Part shown: piece by piece, positions 1-9,939 of the stretch
Layout: every line of letters begins with the position of its first letter
Position numbering within the stretch: the first letter of the stretch is position 1
Assembly: GCA_028288285.1 (NCBI GenBank)
Contig: JAQBNZ010000156.1
Location: forward strand, 1 to 64,000
DNA length: 64,000 nucleotides
Direction: 5' to 3'
DNA from: Mucilaginibacter sp.
Lineage (GTDB): Bacteria; Bacteroidota; Bacteroidia; Sphingobacteriales; Sphingobacteriaceae
Made by a program: the position numbers and the translations under genes
The notes under the pieces: generated by a model
Databases searched by the model: none
What the model was told of the DNA's origin: nothing
What the model saw: only the letters and a program-made list of their open reading frames with translations

Positions 1-92
1 TGTGTTAGCGCCGTTATTCCAAAAAGAATGAAGGCTGCTACCACCACAATAATGGTGATGGGCCTTCTAAGGGCCATTTTTATTAAATTCAT
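1..92 (-). CDS. RND-family efflux transporter, N-terminal fragment running off the window edge
   Basis: Reverse-strand translation from ATG at 92: MNLIKMALRRPITIIVVVAAFILFGITALT, a typical AcrB/CzcA N-terminus, directly upstream of a TolC gene region; not in the ORF track because it is truncated. Confidence 0.8.
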   Translation of the reverse strand, partial: MNLIKMALRRPITIIVVVAAFILFGITALT

Positions 93-102
93 AAGGTTGC
101 GT

Positions 103-1515
103 TTAATGAGTTTGGTTCAGGAACAAATTCATATCTCCTGAAACTACTGCTTTGAACAATAATGCCTGCCACACACTGTTGTAAACGATATCACGATCAG
201 TTTCGGCCCGGTTAAGATTGTAAAGGGCTGTTGTAACATCAATAATAGTGGCCAGGCCGTTTTGATATAAGACACTTTTTTGCTGAAAGGCGTCGGTTGC
301 TGCTTTTAATTGCAGAGGAGCCTCATTATATTGCTTAATGGCATTGGCCATTCGCTCATCAGCCAGAGACAATTGCTCCTGTAGTGTATTACGTTGCAAA
401 TCAAATTCATCTTTGTAGGCAGCTGTAACACTTTGCTGAGTAACTTCTTTTTTATGGATGCGGAACAGATCGGTAATGTTCCATACCGCACTAACACCTA
501 CCAAATAGTTTGACCTGACCGGGTCAAGACCCGCTGATAAACTACTATTAGCTACGGGACCAGAACCGGTTGCATAATTACTCCCAAAACCAGAGCCACG
601 GCTTTGATACAAATTAAAAAGGGATAATTTGGGCCATTTTGAAGTCTTGATGTAATTTGACTCAAGCTGGCCAAGCTTAACCCTGGAGTCTAAATATTTT
701 AAAACCGGGTTTTGGATAGTTTCAGTCATTGGCTCAGCTCCAACTTTATCAGGTGTTTTTACAACAAAAGAGGTATCCAAATCAGCTACTGAAGTTTGCT
801 TGCCTAAGAGTACCTTTAATTGATTGGCCTGGTTTTGACGGTAATTTTGCGCATCAATTAAAGTTAGCCGGGCTTTTGAAAGTTCAGCATTGGCAATAGT
901 ACTATCTACGCCCGGGTTTAAGCCATTTATAGTCCGGGTCTGGATAAGCTTGTCTAAAACAGTAGCACGGCTTAGGTTTTTCTCCATTGATAGCTCAAGC
1001 CGTTGCGCTGCAATCAGGTTAAGGTAAGTGGCACTTACGTTGCCCTGCAATTGAAACGTCTCTTGTTCAAGCGCGGCCTCATCGCTTTGGTATTGTCCTT
1101 TTGCAACCGCTACTTTAGCTTTATGATTTCCAAAGGACATGAATTGCCAGTTTAAGGTTGTTGCGTATAAACTACCAAAGGCAGCATTCCAGTTTTGTGT
1201 GGGTTGCACTACGCCACCATTTATGGTGCTCACGCCCGGCATGCTAAAGTTGGGGCCGTTGATACCATTAATGGTTCCATAAGCTGTTTGTGCGCCAACA
1301 TTCAGATCTGGTAAATATTCAGATTTAACTTCGCCAATTACAGATTTTGATGCCGCAGCATAATCTTTCCTGGCTTGTATTGATTTATAATTTGATAATG
1401 AAATGCGAATGGCATCCTGCAGAGTGAGCACTTTTTGCTGGGCGTTAGCCTGAGAAGCAATGCACACAAGGGTAAACCAAAGCATAGCATTATAAATTTT
1501 GCTTATGCTTTTCAT
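103..1515 (-). CDS. TolC-family outer membrane efflux protein
   Basis: Signal peptide ending SQANAQ, LTLQDAIRISLSNYKSIQ start, TolC-like repeat architecture; adjacent to RND gene. Confidence 0.93.
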   Translation of the reverse strand: MKSISKIYNAMLWFTLVCIASQANAQQKVLTLQDAIRISLSNYKSIQARKDYAAASKSVIGEVKSEYLPDLNVGAQTAYGTINGINGPNFSMPGVSTINGGVVQPTQNWNAAFGSLYATTLNWQFMSFGNHKAKVAVAKGQYQSDEAALEQETFQLQGNVSATYLNLIAAQRLELSMEKNLSRATVLDKLIQTRTINGLNPGVDSTIANAELSKARLTLIDAQNYRQNQANQLKVLLGKQTSVADLDTSFVVKTPDKVGAEPMTETIQNPVLKYLDSRVKLGQLESNYIKTSKWPKLSLFNLYQSRGSGFGSNYATGSGPVANSSLSAGLDPVRSNYLVGVSAVWNITDLFRIHKKEVTQQSVTAAYKDEFDLQRNTLQEQLSLADERMANAIKQYNEAPLQLKAATDAFQQKSVLYQNGLATIIDVTTALYNLNRAETDRDIVYNSVWQALLFKAVVSGDMNLFLNQTH

Positions 1516-1590
1516 GAAAAATATTTTTAGGATAAAGCAGTGCCCGAAAATGGGACAACATGCTGAATTTTAATTAAAAAAAGAGATTAT

Positions 1591-1938
1591 TCAGGAAAAA
1601 GCCGGAGGGCCTCGCAAACTTGCCGGTGTTTTTTGGACAAAACACAGCTTTGCAACGTAAGTTGCAGGAAAAATTGTTTTAAACTCAAATCCCAGAATAG
1701 GCTGGAAATTAAATTCAGTATTATATGGTGTTATTAGAGGCTGGAGTTTTTGAGTAAAGCATTGCAGCTTAATAAGCTGCTGGCGCTCCACCGTTTTTTT
1801 AGGAACGGGCAAGTGATGCCCCAATTTATGACTTTGGAATAAAGTGAAATAGCGCTGAATTACCTCTCCCTGAAGGGAGAAGAAAATCAATATAATTATA
1901 CTGATTTTACTATAAAGCTTTAACGATTTCCTATCCAT
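1591..1938 (-). CDS. hypothetical small protein with N-terminal hydrophobic segment and C-terminal SLRGPPAFS
   Basis: ORF of 115 aa upstream of the TolC gene on the same strand. Confidence 0.55.
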   Translation of the reverse strand: MDRKSLKLYSKISIIILIFFSLQGEVIQRYFTLFQSHKLGHHLPVPKKTVERQQLIKLQCFTQKLQPLITPYNTEFNFQPILGFEFKTIFPATYVAKLCFVQKTPASLRGPPAFS

Positions 1939-2222
1939 TCACAACAAACATAAAAACGAAATCTGTAGAAATTTTGGGCATCACAATAAAATTTGTTATG
2001 AATTAACCAATTTTATTAAATATCTGCAGCGGTGTTGGTGGGCTGAATACCTGGTTGCATCCTGTACTATGAAGTTAGGATATTTGGTATTTATCCAGCT
2101 ATATTATACTGTATACAAGTATGTTACATCCACATCGAGTATGGTTAAGGGAACTTATCGAAAATATTGTAACGTCTTTCAAAACACTTTTGTTAAAAAC
2201 ATTATACCATTATTATTGTTAC

Positions 2223-2252
2223 AAAAAACGCCCTGGATCTCATCCCAGGGCG
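2223..2252 (-). terminator. Rho-independent terminator for the multiheme cytochrome gene
   Basis: Inverted repeat CGCCCTGG/CCAGGGCG (2229-2236/2245-2252), followed on the minus strand by a T run. Confidence 0.8.
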
Positions 2253-2319
2253 CATCAACTAAACCAGGTCAATCTCATGCCGGTCCTTTCTCAAGGGATC
2301 GGTTAATGACCTGTTATCT

Positions 2320-3552
2320 TCAATTCTGGCTGTTTATAAAAGCCATTACCTTTTTTGTTTCCTGCGGATAGATTGCAATGCGATGTGTACGTACTAAATA
2401 GGGCACTTTCAACTTACTATCGTTAGCCTCTACCTGTATTAAGTTTGATGGCTTAGCAGGCATGTGGCAATCAATGCAATTCTTTTTTATAACATCACCC
2501 AACTTGGGTAATAACTTACAGACGTTATGATTAGCCGTTGTGTGACAGTTCATACAACTTTTAGAATACAGCACCAGGTTTCCGCTTTCTTTTTTATGCA
2601 CATTATGGCAAGTATTGCAATTCATGTTACTCATTACAAAGCACTTGCTTGATGCCAGTAAACCATTCTGATTACCATGAACATCAAGCGTAGCAGGATT
2701 AGTATTTTGCGGTGCAAAGTTGTGCTCTTTAAATTTGGCCAGTGTATCGCCTTGTTTAAATACAAATGCCGACCGAATGAACACATCCTTATTTCCAGAA
2801 TGGCAAACCGCGCAGGCATCCAACTTTTGCTGCCTTGTTAAGGCATTGTAAGTAGTAATATATTTTGCCTTTTTAACCTCCGGAAATTGGGTATGAAAGT
2901 TTACATGGTTGGCTGCAGGGCCGTGGCAGCGTTCGCAATCAATACCATATATTAATGATGATTTATCAAACTCAACAGTACGGTTGGTAAGGCTTAAGTT
3001 TGGGTTGGGCAGTTCATTAATGTAAGAGCTATGGCACTCCATGCATCGCCTAACAATTGGCCTGTTAAAGTCTACCCTACCCGTATCATAACCCGGGCTG
3101 TTGGTCCAGCGGTGCAAAACACTGAAGTAGGACATCGGCAGCTCAAATAATTTATTACCTTTCCAGTACAAATACGTTTCGGCTTTAACACCTCCTATGG
3201 TAATATCAAATTTTTCGGCGGTGTTTGGTTTTCCGTGCTCGTAACCGGCCTGGTATAAACCGTCCTTACGCTTCTCCATAGTTACAGACATGCCGTTGCC
3301 AAAGCTGAAAACGTTATGGCCTTTAGCAAAACTACCATGTATGGTTTCTAATGCTGCCGGGCGCGATGTTTCAAAATGCGCTGTATGGATGTATGAGTTA
3401 TACACATCTTTGTGGCAACTGATGCAAGTAGCAGAACCGGCGAATATTTCCCCTCGCGCATCCTCCTTTTTATTATTGTAGCACTCGGTAAGCATCACGC
3501 TAAGCGGGATCAAAAAAACCAGTATCAAAAGAAGTGTTCTTTTAGAGATCAT
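2320..3552 (-). CDS. multiheme c-type cytochrome (7 CxxCH motifs), exported
   Basis: CISCH, CMECH, CERCH, CAVCH, CNTCH, CMNCH, CIDCH motifs; N-terminal hydrophobic signal. Confidence 0.93.
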   Translation of the reverse strand: MISKRTLLLILVFLIPLSVMLTECYNNKKEDARGEIFAGSATCISCHKDVYNSYIHTAHFETSRPAALETIHGSFAKGHNVFSFGNGMSVTMEKRKDGLYQAGYEHGKPNTAEKFDITIGGVKAETYLYWKGNKLFELPMSYFSVLHRWTNSPGYDTGRVDFNRPIVRRCMECHSSYINELPNPNLSLTNRTVEFDKSSLIYGIDCERCHGPAANHVNFHTQFPEVKKAKYITTYNALTRQQKLDACAVCHSGNKDVFIRSAFVFKQGDTLAKFKEHNFAPQNTNPATLDVHGNQNGLLASSKCFVMSNMNCNTCHNVHKKESGNLVLYSKSCMNCHTTANHNVCKLLPKLGDVIKKNCIDCHMPAKPSNLIQVEANDSKLKVPYLVRTHRIAIYPQETKKVMAFINSQN

Positions 3553-3603
3553 ATCTTTTAATAAGTGTTACGGGCAATTGCATAATTAAGCTACAGCTAT
3601 AAA

Positions 3604-3632
3604 TAAAAAAAGCTGCCGGCATGCCGGCAGCT
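3604..3632 (-). terminator. Rho-independent terminator downstream of susD-like gene
   Basis: Perfect palindrome AGCTGCCGGCATGCCGGCAGCT (3611-3632), then a T run on the minus strand. Confidence 0.85.
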
Positions 3633-3649
3633 TCCTAAAATGTATAAAA

Positions 3650-5164
3650 TTAATAACCTGGATTTTGTTTTATCTGTGTACCGTTTAATGTTTCGGTTAA
3701 CGGTATTGGCAAAATCTCATTTGTTCCGGCTTTAAAGCCTTTAAATGCTAAGGCAGCAGGTGCCTTGCCTGTTCTAACTAAATCAAACCAGCGGTGGCCT
3801 TCAGTAGCAAGTTCAAGGCGTCTTTCATTATATATATTATCCAATGTTGCAGCAATAGCAGGCAAGCCAACACGTGCACGAACAGCATTTAATAAAGCTG
3901 CTGCACGGCTTGTGTTAGTACCAGCATTTACCAATGCTTCTGCTTCCATCAGGTAAGTATCGGCAAGCCTGATTTCAATATAATCATTAGGCCAGTTCAA
4001 ATCTGTTGTACCGGTGGTAACAACATTTTTTAACAATGGTGCATATTTTTGAATGTAGTAACCTGATCCCTGGTAGCCTTCGCTATAACTTTTGCCGTTA
4101 GCTTTAGCTATGCTGTCTATATTGGCTATAGTGTAAGGGTAACGCGGATCACCCTTCATAGCTGCAACCAGGTTAGGTGTAATAGGGTTAAAACCCCAAC
4201 CACCGCTATAATAAAACGGACCGGTGTAACTTCTTGGGCCAACCATTTGCACGTAAACGTTTGATTTAAATTGGCCCCAGTTGCTCCAGCTATAGCTTTG
4301 TGTACCAGAGTGTACCAGCTCAAAAATAGATTCGCTGTTAAATTTATTGGTAGGACTAAAAACATCACCAAAGTTAGCTTGCAGCTTATAACCATAAGTG
4401 CTTGTGCCACCTGGTGTGCCATTCACCTCGGCTAATATTGAAGCCGCTTGTGCCCATTTTTTCTCATACAGGTAAACTTTGCCTAATAATGCTTTAGCAG
4501 CACCCTGTGTAACACGGCCGTTCTCTGCGGAAGCAACTGTTATTGGCAGGTCAGGAATAGCAGCGGTAAGGTCAGCTTCAACTTGTGCATATACTGCTTC
4601 AGGTGTAGCCTGCGGCTGTTTGTACACATCTGCAACCTGCAGTGAAGTTAAAATTAAAGGCACATTCTTAAATACCCTAACCAAATCAAAATAATAATGT
4701 GCACGTAAAAAGTGACCTTCGGCAGTAAACCTTTTTAAAGTCGCGGCATCCATACCCGGTACATTAGGCAATTTCTCTAATAATACATCGGTACGGTTAA
4801 CACCCTGAAAGTTAACTCCCCAAAAACTACCTTGTGGGCCAATTGAAGGCCCCATTGTGTAGTTGTTTATTGCCTGCCATCCTGCCATATCAGATGAACC
4901 ACCGCCACCTGCAAAACAATCGTCAGACGCTGCGTTTAATGGCCCAAGCGGATTGCTATAAGTATTATCTAAACCGCCGGTTTCAGTTACCAACGGATCA
5001 TAAGCTGCTACCAGGGCTGTAAATGCCTGTTGTGGAGTTGCATAATAATTAGATTCTAAAAACTGCCCTTTGGGCGTTAATTCCAGAAAAGACTTTTTGC
5101 AGGATGCCATACCGCCTATAGCTAACAAAACAGCACCTGTATATATTGAATATTTAATTTTCAT
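3650..5164 (-). CDS. RagB/SusD family nutrient-uptake outer membrane lipoprotein
   Basis: Lipobox GGMASC, FLELTPKGQFLESNYYATPQQAF, C-terminal NERRLELATEGHRWFDLVRTG and FLPIP-like motifs. Confidence 0.97.
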   Translation of the reverse strand: MKIKYSIYTGAVLLAIGGMASCKKSFLELTPKGQFLESNYYATPQQAFTALVAAYDPLVTETGGLDNTYSNPLGPLNAASDDCFAGGGGSSDMAGWQAINNYTMGPSIGPQGSFWGVNFQGVNRTDVLLEKLPNVPGMDAATLKRFTAEGHFLRAHYYFDLVRVFKNVPLILTSLQVADVYKQPQATPEAVYAQVEADLTAAIPDLPITVASAENGRVTQGAAKALLGKVYLYEKKWAQAASILAEVNGTPGGTSTYGYKLQANFGDVFSPTNKFNSESIFELVHSGTQSYSWSNWGQFKSNVYVQMVGPRSYTGPFYYSGGWGFNPITPNLVAAMKGDPRYPYTIANIDSIAKANGKSYSEGYQGSGYYIQKYAPLLKNVVTTGTTDLNWPNDYIEIRLADTYLMEAEALVNAGTNTSRAAALLNAVRARVGLPAIAATLDNIYNERRLELATEGHRWFDLVRTGKAPAALAFKGFKAGTNEILPIPLTETLNGTQIKQNPGY

Positions 5165-5181
5165 GATAATTGTATTTGTTA

Positions 5182-8100
5182 TTATAAAGTAATATCTAAA
5201 CCAACCATAAACGTGCGGGCTTGTGGATAAATACCCATATCAATACCACCGCTTATTTCAGGATCATAACCCTTGTAACCGGTAATGGTAGCCAGGTTAT
5301 TACTGCTTAAGAATACTCTTGCCTTTTGTATATCAGCCTTTTTAAGCCACAGGCTTGGTAGGGTATATCCTAATTGCAGCGTTTTGATGCGGAAATACGC
5401 GCCATTTTGCAGATAAAAGTTTGATGGATTCTTAAAGTTGTTGTTAAGATCAGCATCACTTAACCTTGGATAGTTGCTGGTTGGGTTAGCTGTTGTCCAT
5501 GCATTTAAAGCTGCAGTTGGATAGTTAGCTGTAGCAATATCTAACCTACGGTAAGCCTGATAAATTTTGTTACCCCAAACCCCTTGTCCAAAAACTTTAA
5601 TATCAAAGTTTTTGTAATTAGCGCTTAAGTTTACCCCGTAAGTAAATGTTGGTAGTGGGTTGCCCAGGTATTGACGGTCAGATGCATCAATCTTGCCATC
5701 GCCGTTAACATCCTGCCATTTAAAATCGCCTGGTTTAGCATTTGGCTGTATTAAAGCACCGCTTGCTGATGTATAAGCATTTATCTCAGCCTGTGACTTG
5801 AAAGTGCCCAGTTCCTGGAAACCATAGAATGCACCTACCGGCTGACCAACAGCAGTACGGCCAATTTCATAATTAGTACTTTGAACAGTACCTACTCTTA
5901 AGAAGTTGATTTGGCTACCCAAGTTAGTTACCTGGTTATGGTTATAAGAAATATTACCACCAATATTATAGCTTAAATCGCCAATTTTGTTATTGTAACC
6001 TAAGTTTAACTCAACTCCTTTGTTTTCCATATCGCCAATATTGGCCCATGGTTGCGCCGCAAAACCTGCATAACCCGGCAGCTGTACTTGTTGCAGCATG
6101 CCGTTAGTAAGTTTTCTATAAATATCAAAGGTAACGGTAAGATTTTGGAAGATCGTCGCATCAAAGCCAATGTTTGCTGTACGAGTTTCTTCCCACCTCA
6201 AATCGGGATTTTGTGGCGCATTAGGGCTGTAGCCTATATTATTAACATCACCAAAAATGTAATTACGGCCACCACCAATTAATGAAGTATACATGAATGT
6301 TTGTAATGACATTTCGTTACCTACAACACCGTATGAACCACGTAATTTCAAGTAGTCGATAAAGGTGTTTTTAGGGAACCAGTTTTCTTTAGATATGACA
6401 TAACCAACCTGTGCTGAAGGGAAGGTACCGTATATGTTGTTACTACCAAACTTTGATGAGCCATCTCTGCGGATAATACCAGTAAACAGCCACTTGCCAT
6501 CATAATCATAAGTTAACCTTGCAAAAGTAGATGCCAAAGAATAAGGTTGATTATCAAAGCCACTTGCTATTCTGTTAGCTGGCGCTAAACTAAAGTTTGG
6601 AGATGCCTGGCTAAACGTATTTACAGGCAACCCTATAAATGTGCCACCAACACCTGATCCACTTTCTTTTTGCGCGCTGGTACCTATTAAAGCGGTAAAA
6701 TTATGTTTACCGAATGCACGGCTATAAGTAGCGGTGTTATCAACATTCCATGATAAATTGTTGTTATTTGCAGAATAGAAAGAGGTATTTGATACGTTGC
6801 TTGTGCTTGAATTCAGGTAATAAAGAGGGGTAAAAGACTGATTACCATAGTAAGCCTGTTTAGCACTTATTTGCGAGCGTAATTTTAAACCTGCAATTGG
6901 CTCAACTTCAACAAATGCACTACCTAACAAATTGGTTGCATAACCATAATTACCGTTTTGTGTTTGTGTATATGCTAATGGGTTAGTTATCTCTTGTGAT
7001 ACATAAGGCGATATACCGTAAAAGCGGCCAGAAGCGTCTCTTACTGCTGATTGATAAGCTTTACTGGTTGGGTCCGCAGGGAAAAATGCCGCCTGTGTAG
7101 CCGGATTAGTAACTAAAACCGGAGTAATAGGGTCAAGATTTAATGCCGAGCTTAGCGGGCCACCAAATACACTATTAGTGTTTAAGTTATTTTTATTACG
7201 TGTGTAAGTGTAAGTAAAGTTTTCGCCAATAGTTAACCATTTTTTAGCTTTATAACTGGTATTAACTGTAAAGGTGAACTTTTTATAGTTTGATATATCA
7301 GGCATTACAATACCTTGTTGGTCTAAATAACCAAATGAAGTATAGTAGTTAGCTTTATCATTAGCGCCATTAATGCTCAGGTTATGATTCTGGATCATTG
7401 CATTATTGCTAAAGATCTGATCTTGCCAGTTTGTACCTGTACCAAATGCAGCAGGGTTAGCAAACGGAGCAGTCTTACCATCATTAGTTACAGACTGGTT
7501 ACGCAAAGTGGCGTACTCTGATGCATTTGCCATTGCAGGTTTGCTAACCGGGGCTTGCCAGCCTACATAACCATTGTATGAAACTTTAGGAGGGCCTTGC
7601 TTACCTTTTTTAGTGGTAATGAAAATTACACCGTTTGAACCACGTGAACCATAGATAGAAGCTGCCGCATCCTTTAATACATCTATTGATTCTACATCAT
7701 TCGGGTTAATATTATCAAGTCCGCCATTGTCAACAACAACACCGTCTATTACATATAATGGGTCGCTGTTATTAATTGAAGTAACCCCCCTTACACGTAT
7801 ACTTGGCGCCGAACCCGGCGCGCCAGAGCTTTGTACAACATTAACACCCGCTGTACGGCCTCTTAAGGCATCATCAATACGGGTTAATTGCTGGCCTTGC
7901 AAATCACTGGCTTTAACACTGCTGATAGCACCTGTTACACTGCCTCTTTTTTGCGTACCGTAACCAACTACAACAACCTCGTTTAAATTTTTAACATTTT
8001 CAACCAGGGTTATTGCAATGTTTGTTTGGCTGCCAACGGTAATTTCCTGGCTGTTATAACCAATATAAGCAACCACTAACACTGAATTAGGACCGGCTAC

Positions 8101-8640
8101 ATTTAATTTAAAACTACCGTTAATATCAGTAGTGGTACCGTTTGTTGTACCTTTTTCCAGCACGCTTGCACCAATAACGGTTTGGCCGTTTTGGTCAACA
8201 ATTTTACCGGTAATTGGCGTAGCAACAGCTACAGATGGGGTTGCCATTTTGCCTAAAATGATCCTGTCTTTTAAAACCTCATAAGTGATGCCATTGGTTT
8301 TTAAAACCTGGTCAAGTACAGTTTTAAGTGAAAGGTTATCGGCAATAACAGATACCTGCTGGTTTACGTTGATAGCTGTATTGCTGTAAATGAACTTAAC
8401 ATTATCATTTTTTTGCAGATAGTTTAATACATTCTGTAAAGAAGTATTGTTTAAAGACATACTTACTTTCTTATCGAGTATGTTTTGGGCGTTCAATGTA
8501 CTTGAATACGCCATGCTGCTTAATACAACGGAAAGGAATAACTGTATAAATGTAATCCTCATGATTTGATACCAGGGAATAGGGTTTCCTAAATGAAATT
8601 TCATTATATTTGATTTGTTTCTTTTTAAAAAATGGAACAA
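5182..8640 (-). CDS. SusC/RagA family TonB-dependent transporter with N-terminal STN domain
   Basis: STN-like N-terminus, carboxypeptidase-like domain, VVVVGYGTQKRGSVTGAISSV plug signature, beta-barrel C-terminus. Confidence 0.97.
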   Translation of the reverse strand: MFHFLKRNKSNIMKFHLGNPIPWYQIMRITFIQLFLSVVLSSMAYSSTLNAQNILDKKVSMSLNNTSLQNVLNYLQKNDNVKFIYSNTAINVNQQVSVIADNLSLKTVLDQVLKTNGITYEVLKDRIILGKMATPSVAVATPITGKIVDQNGQTVIGASVLEKGTTNGTTTDINGSFKLNVAGPNSVLVVAYIGYNSQEITVGSQTNIAITLVENVKNLNEVVVVGYGTQKRGSVTGAISSVKASDLQGQQLTRIDDALRGRTAGVNVVQSSGAPGSAPSIRVRGVTSINNSDPLYVIDGVVVDNGGLDNINPNDVESIDVLKDAAASIYGSRGSNGVIFITTKKGKQGPPKVSYNGYVGWQAPVSKPAMANASEYATLRNQSVTNDGKTAPFANPAAFGTGTNWQDQIFSNNAMIQNHNLSINGANDKANYYTSFGYLDQQGIVMPDISNYKKFTFTVNTSYKAKKWLTIGENFTYTYTRNKNNLNTNSVFGGPLSSALNLDPITPVLVTNPATQAAFFPADPTSKAYQSAVRDASGRFYGISPYVSQEITNPLAYTQTQNGNYGYATNLLGSAFVEVEPIAGLKLRSQISAKQAYYGNQSFTPLYYLNSSTSNVSNTSFYSANNNNLSWNVDNTATYSRAFGKHNFTALIGTSAQKESGSGVGGTFIGLPVNTFSQASPNFSLAPANRIASGFDNQPYSLASTFARLTYDYDGKWLFTGIIRRDGSSKFGSNNIYGTFPSAQVGYVISKENWFPKNTFIDYLKLRGSYGVVGNEMSLQTFMYTSLIGGGRNYIFGDVNNIGYSPNAPQNPDLRWEETRTANIGFDATIFQNLTVTFDIYRKLTNGMLQQVQLPGYAGFAAQPWANIGDMENKGVELNLGYNNKIGDLSYNIGGNISYNHNQVTNLGSQINFLRVGTVQSTNYEIGRTAVGQPVGAFYGFQELGTFKSQAEINAYTSASGALIQPNAKPGDFKWQDVNGDGKIDASDRQYLGNPLPTFTYGVNLSANYKNFDIKVFGQGVWGNKIYQAYRRLDIATANYPTAALNAWTTANPTSNYPRLSDADLNNNFKNPSNFYLQNGAYFRIKTLQLGYTLPSLWLKKADIQKARVFLSSNNLATITGYKGYDPEISGGIDMGIYPQARTFMVGLDITL

Positions 8641-8695
8641 TTAACGCCCCTTCACCATCAAAAATGGTGTCGATGCAAATGGGCTAATTTTTAAG

Positions 8696-8724
8696 ACTTA
8701 GGAGTGCTCGTAACACTTCTAAGT
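8696..8724. other. hairpin in the intergenic region upstream of the susC-like gene
   Basis: ACTTAGGAGTG-CTCGTAA-CACTTCTAAGT followed by T7 on the plus strand. Confidence 0.5.
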
Positions 8725-8808
8725 TTTTTTATTTAGTACCTGTAGGTTTTGACTATTTCCTTGGTTTATGTTTGATATTTATTCATCATAACTGTTTTTA
8801 GTATTTGG

Positions 8809-9849
8809 TTAATTGATTGGTTGGTTGAGTTCTATTGTATTATTAATAAAAGAGTAGTCAATATTAAGGGCTTTACTAAGTGCCTCTAAAACATCGGGCA
8901 GGTTCAGGCCCGAGAAATCGGCATTAAGTAAATAATTGTTAAGCTTTTCGTTGCTCACTTTAATATGGGCATTATAGGTAGCATTAAGTATGGGTACAAT
9001 ATCTTTTAAAGGCTTGTTATCAAAATACAGGTTAGCATGCTTCCATATCTTCAGCTCCGGATTGTTTTTAGTACTCCCAGGTTTCAGCACTTGCACATCT
9101 GCCAGGTAAGTAGCCTTTTGCTGCGGATATAGCATTACCTCGTCCTTATTAATACTTAATAAATTGCTGTTGCTTTTCTTTTTAATGCTTACCGATACTT
9201 TGCCGGTTACAACAGATACATCTGCCGAGCGGCTTGCCTCGTTATCCCTCACCAAAAAACTGGTTCCCCAAACTTTTGTAATGATGGTATGGCTGGTAAT
9301 AATAAAAGGGCGGTTGGGATTTTTTGTCACCTCAAAAAAGCATTCGCCGCTCATGCTTACCATGCGCGATTTTGAATCAAATACTTTTGGATATTTTAAC
9401 GTAGCATGCGGACTTAACCAAACTACACTGTTATCAGGAAGGATAGATTTATAAATATGGTTAGAGTTGTTAGTAACAGCAATTACCTGCTGTACATCGC
9501 TACCGTCAATAGATTCAGATTTTGTTGTATTATTATAGTATAACAAACCTGCCGTAGCTGCTATTAATAAAACCGCTGCAGCGCCCGCAATTTTGTACCA
9601 TAAACCGGCATTACGGTTATCAATAGCCCGAACCTGAGTTTCCTCATCTTCTACAACCCCAATGTTATCAATGATACGGTTATAGATATTTGCTTCCAAC
9701 TCCTGTTGTTCGGCTGGATTCAATGTATCAATATGGCTTGGTTCCTGCTCAAAAGATGCGTACCATTCTTTTACCAATATCGTTTCTTCTGCAGAACAAT
9801 TCCCACTTAAATACTTTTCCAGTAACTCTACGGGTATAAGTTTATTCAT
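8809..9849 (-). CDS. FecR-family anti-sigma factor
   Basis: N-terminal cytoplasmic segment, single TM, SILPDNSVVWLSPHATLKYPKVFDSKSRMVSMSGECFFEVTKNPNRPFII FecR core. Confidence 0.95.
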   Translation of the reverse strand: MNKLIPVELLEKYLSGNCSAEETILVKEWYASFEQEPSHIDTLNPAEQQELEANIYNRIIDNIGVVEDEETQVRAIDNRNAGLWYKIAGAAAVLLIAATAGLLYYNNTTKSESIDGSDVQQVIAVTNNSNHIYKSILPDNSVVWLSPHATLKYPKVFDSKSRMVSMSGECFFEVTKNPNRPFIITSHTIITKVWGTSFLVRDNEASRSADVSVVTGKVSVSIKKKSNSNLLSINKDEVMLYPQQKATYLADVQVLKPGSTKNNPELKIWKHANLYFDNKPLKDIVPILNATYNAHIKVSNEKLNNYLLNADFSGLNLPDVLEALSKALNIDYSFINNTIELNQPIN

Positions 9850-9939
9850 GAAATTAGTAAAGTATAGTTCGGTTTATAAAGACATTGACGTGCAAGGAAG
9901 TCCTAACCCTTGCTCTGATTTGAAAAAAAAGTAAAATAA

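Noticed and set aside
2069-2371. Plus-strand ORFs 2069..2371 and 2121..2306
   Set aside because: They run across the cytochrome terminator hairpin and into the antisense of the cytochrome 3' end; composition is not protein-like.
9892-9913. GCAAGG...CCTTGC inverted repeat between the sigma factor and fecR genes
   Set aside because: Short 6-bp stem without a T run; not strong enough to call a terminator or operator.
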